From: Syntrophomonadaceae bacterium
GTDB lineage: Bacteria > Bacillota_D > Dethiobacteria > DTU022
NCBI GenBank assembly: GCA_003562605.1
Contig: PWUG01000387.1
Coordinates: forward strand, 1-6,403
DNA length: 6,403 bases
Reading direction: 5' to 3'
In this document: in pieces, positions 5,718 to 6,403 of the stretch
How the letters are laid out: every line of letters begins with the position of its first letter
Numbering within the stretch: position 1 is the first letter of the stretch
The notes under the pieces: model-generated
Database searches by the model: none
Told to the model about the DNA's origin: nothing
The model's input: only the letters and a program-made list of their open reading frames with translations
Position numbers and translations under genes: made by a program

Positions 5718-6139
5718 TCATGCAGCCAATTCCTGGCCAACCTGACTGCTTTGAGCTTCCCTGTGGTAAAACTGTTCGGGAGCCATATTATTAATCGTCG
5801 CCCTGCCTGCGGCGGGTATTGTAGTACTTCATATGCCAGCTTATGATGCGGTAGGTATAAATATAGCTCTCAAATTCATTTCTGCTGTAACACTCGTTTT
5901 CTAAAATGGCGTGAAAAGACTCAATATAGTCATTCATGCTGGGTGATTTTACCGGTATTCTCTCGTGTGTTATCCCCCAGTCATAACAGGTTTCCTCAAA
6001 GACTTTGGCAGTGAACTGCGGGCCGTTTATCTGTCCTTACCACCGGGATGACCACTCCCGGCTCTAAATGACGTGAGATTGTCCCTAATGCCGTAGTATT
6101 TGAGTGACGAATTATTAAACAGTCATACTTGCGATTATA
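5718..6139 (-). pseudogene. IS3-family transposase remnant (integrase core, C-terminal part)
   Basis: Read on the minus strand in three consecutive frames, this gives one colinear integrase-core (rve) fragment. Piece 1 (6139 down to about 6027) reads TTALGTISRHLEPGVVIPVV then RTD. Piece 2 continues with NGPQFTAKVFEETCYDWGIT, HERIPVKSPSMNDYIESFHA and ECYSRNEFESY, and ends MKYYNTRRRQG. Piece 3 is TINNMAPEQFYHREAQ to a TGA at 5718. The two breaks are single-base changes: an extra A in the AAA run (6026-6028 on the plus strand), and one base near 5799. In-frame stops at 6140-6145 mark where similarity ends, and the N-terminal half (HTH and first catalytic Asp) is missing. The second catalytic Asp (RTD-NG) and the Glu of YIESF are kept with exactly 35 residues between, the DD(35)E spacing of the IS3 family. 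The enzyme cannot be made from this copy. The missing half may lie elsewhere or have been deleted. Confidence 0.88.
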
Positions 6140-6142
6140 TTA

Positions 6143-6297
6143 TTATGGTCCCACTGTACAGCTGGCAAACAATCTTTTAATCTCTACGATCCGAGACAGT
6201 TGAAAAGCCATTATGCTTTTATAAAATCGAAAAGAGGGGATTGTTTTAACCTCCCCGGGAATATTTGACAAGCAGCCAGCTACAGGAGGTAAATAAT
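6143..6297. other. Spacer before the last gene, with a GC-rich hairpin
   Basis: No gene is supported. GGGGATT (6236-6242) pairs with AACCTCCCC (6248-6256) with a two-base CC bulge and loop GTTTT. It lacks a T-run and sits about 30 bases before the SD AGGAGG (6284-6289), so it could be part of the 5' leader of the next gene. I see no reliable -35/-10 pair at proper spacing. Confidence 0.35.
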
Positions 6298-6403
6298 ATG
6301 AAATATCCTACTACTCAACCAGGCTACGTCAATAAAAACAATCAAGAGAATCTTGGAAGGACTGATGAACCTGGAACAGATCATCTTCAATGGTTTTACT
6401 TGA
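6298..6403 (+). CDS. N-terminus of a short conserved protein of unknown function (3' truncated)
   Basis: The ATG at 6298 lies 8 bases after a perfect AGGAGG (6284-6289) and the frame is open for 35 codons to the window edge. The sequence starts MKYPTTQPGYVNKNNQENLG, then RTDEPGTDHLQWFYL. This pattern (TTQPGYVNKNNQ... R.T..PGTDH.Q..Y) resembles, from memory, the start of a small hypothetical protein of roughly 70 residues common in Firmicutes. Those proteins carry two CxxC pairs in their second half, suggesting a zinc ribbon, and are often seen near restriction-modification or other accessory genes. The cysteines would lie beyond this window, so neither the zinc ribbon nor the full length can be checked here. 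The function is unknown. Confidence 0.7.
   Translation, partial: MKYPTTQPGYVNKNNQENLGRTDEPGTDHLQWFYL

Noticed and set aside
5513..5740. Minus-strand 75-codon ORF after the transposase remnant
   Set aside because: No SD, overlaps the ends of both the exporter and the IS remnant, and has no family resemblance.
6265..6299. TTGACA (6265-6270) plus TAATAT (6294-6299) as a promoter
   Set aside because: The spacing is 23 bases and the would-be -10 overlaps the start codon of the gene.
1..6403. CRISPR array, tRNA or rRNA
   Set aside because: No regularly spaced repeats, no cloverleaf with the conserved TTC-loop, and no rRNA segments were seen; the only 16S-related match is the SD complement at 772-783.

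Overview
The window looks like chromosomal DNA of a Gram-positive anaerobe of the Clostridia or a related Firmicutes lineage. The grounds are strong purine-rich Shine-Dalgarno (SD) sites 7-11 bases before most starts, a lipoprotein-type solute-binding protein, a fused TRAP permease of the TAXI class, hairpin-plus-T-run terminators and moderate to low GC. The lineage is an inference; no rRNA or marker gene is present.

Layout: (1) 3-359 is the 3' end of a secreted multidomain protein carrying an Ig-like repeat. (2) 360-1152 has no large convincing gene. It holds two stem-loops, an unusually strong orphan SD, a 43-codon ORF (867-998) with an ideal SD but an ATA codon where the start should be, and a strongly structured segment running up to the next gene. 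(3) 1153-4424 is a two-gene TAXI-type TRAP transporter operon: a lipoprotein binding subunit and a fused small-plus-large permease. They are separated by a hairpin-bearing spacer and followed by a good intrinsic terminator. (4) 4637-5557 is an AT-rich drug/metabolite-type (EamA) exporter with its own putative promoter. (5) 5718-6139 is the decayed C-terminal part of an IS3-family transposase on the minus strand, broken by two single-base frameshifts. (6) 6298-6403 is the start of a short conserved protein cut by the window edge.

How the parts work together: the binding lipoprotein is expected to capture an unknown small organic solute outside the membrane and deliver it to the fused permease, which would import it using an ion gradient. 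The leader upstream may control this operon. It contains a possible secreted-peptide ORF whose 3' end forms one arm of a long hairpin. The arms of that hairpin and the next can pair in mutually exclusive ways, the last one covering the SD of the transporter gene. This peptide-plus-RNA leader is the most unusual part of the window, but it rests on inspection only.
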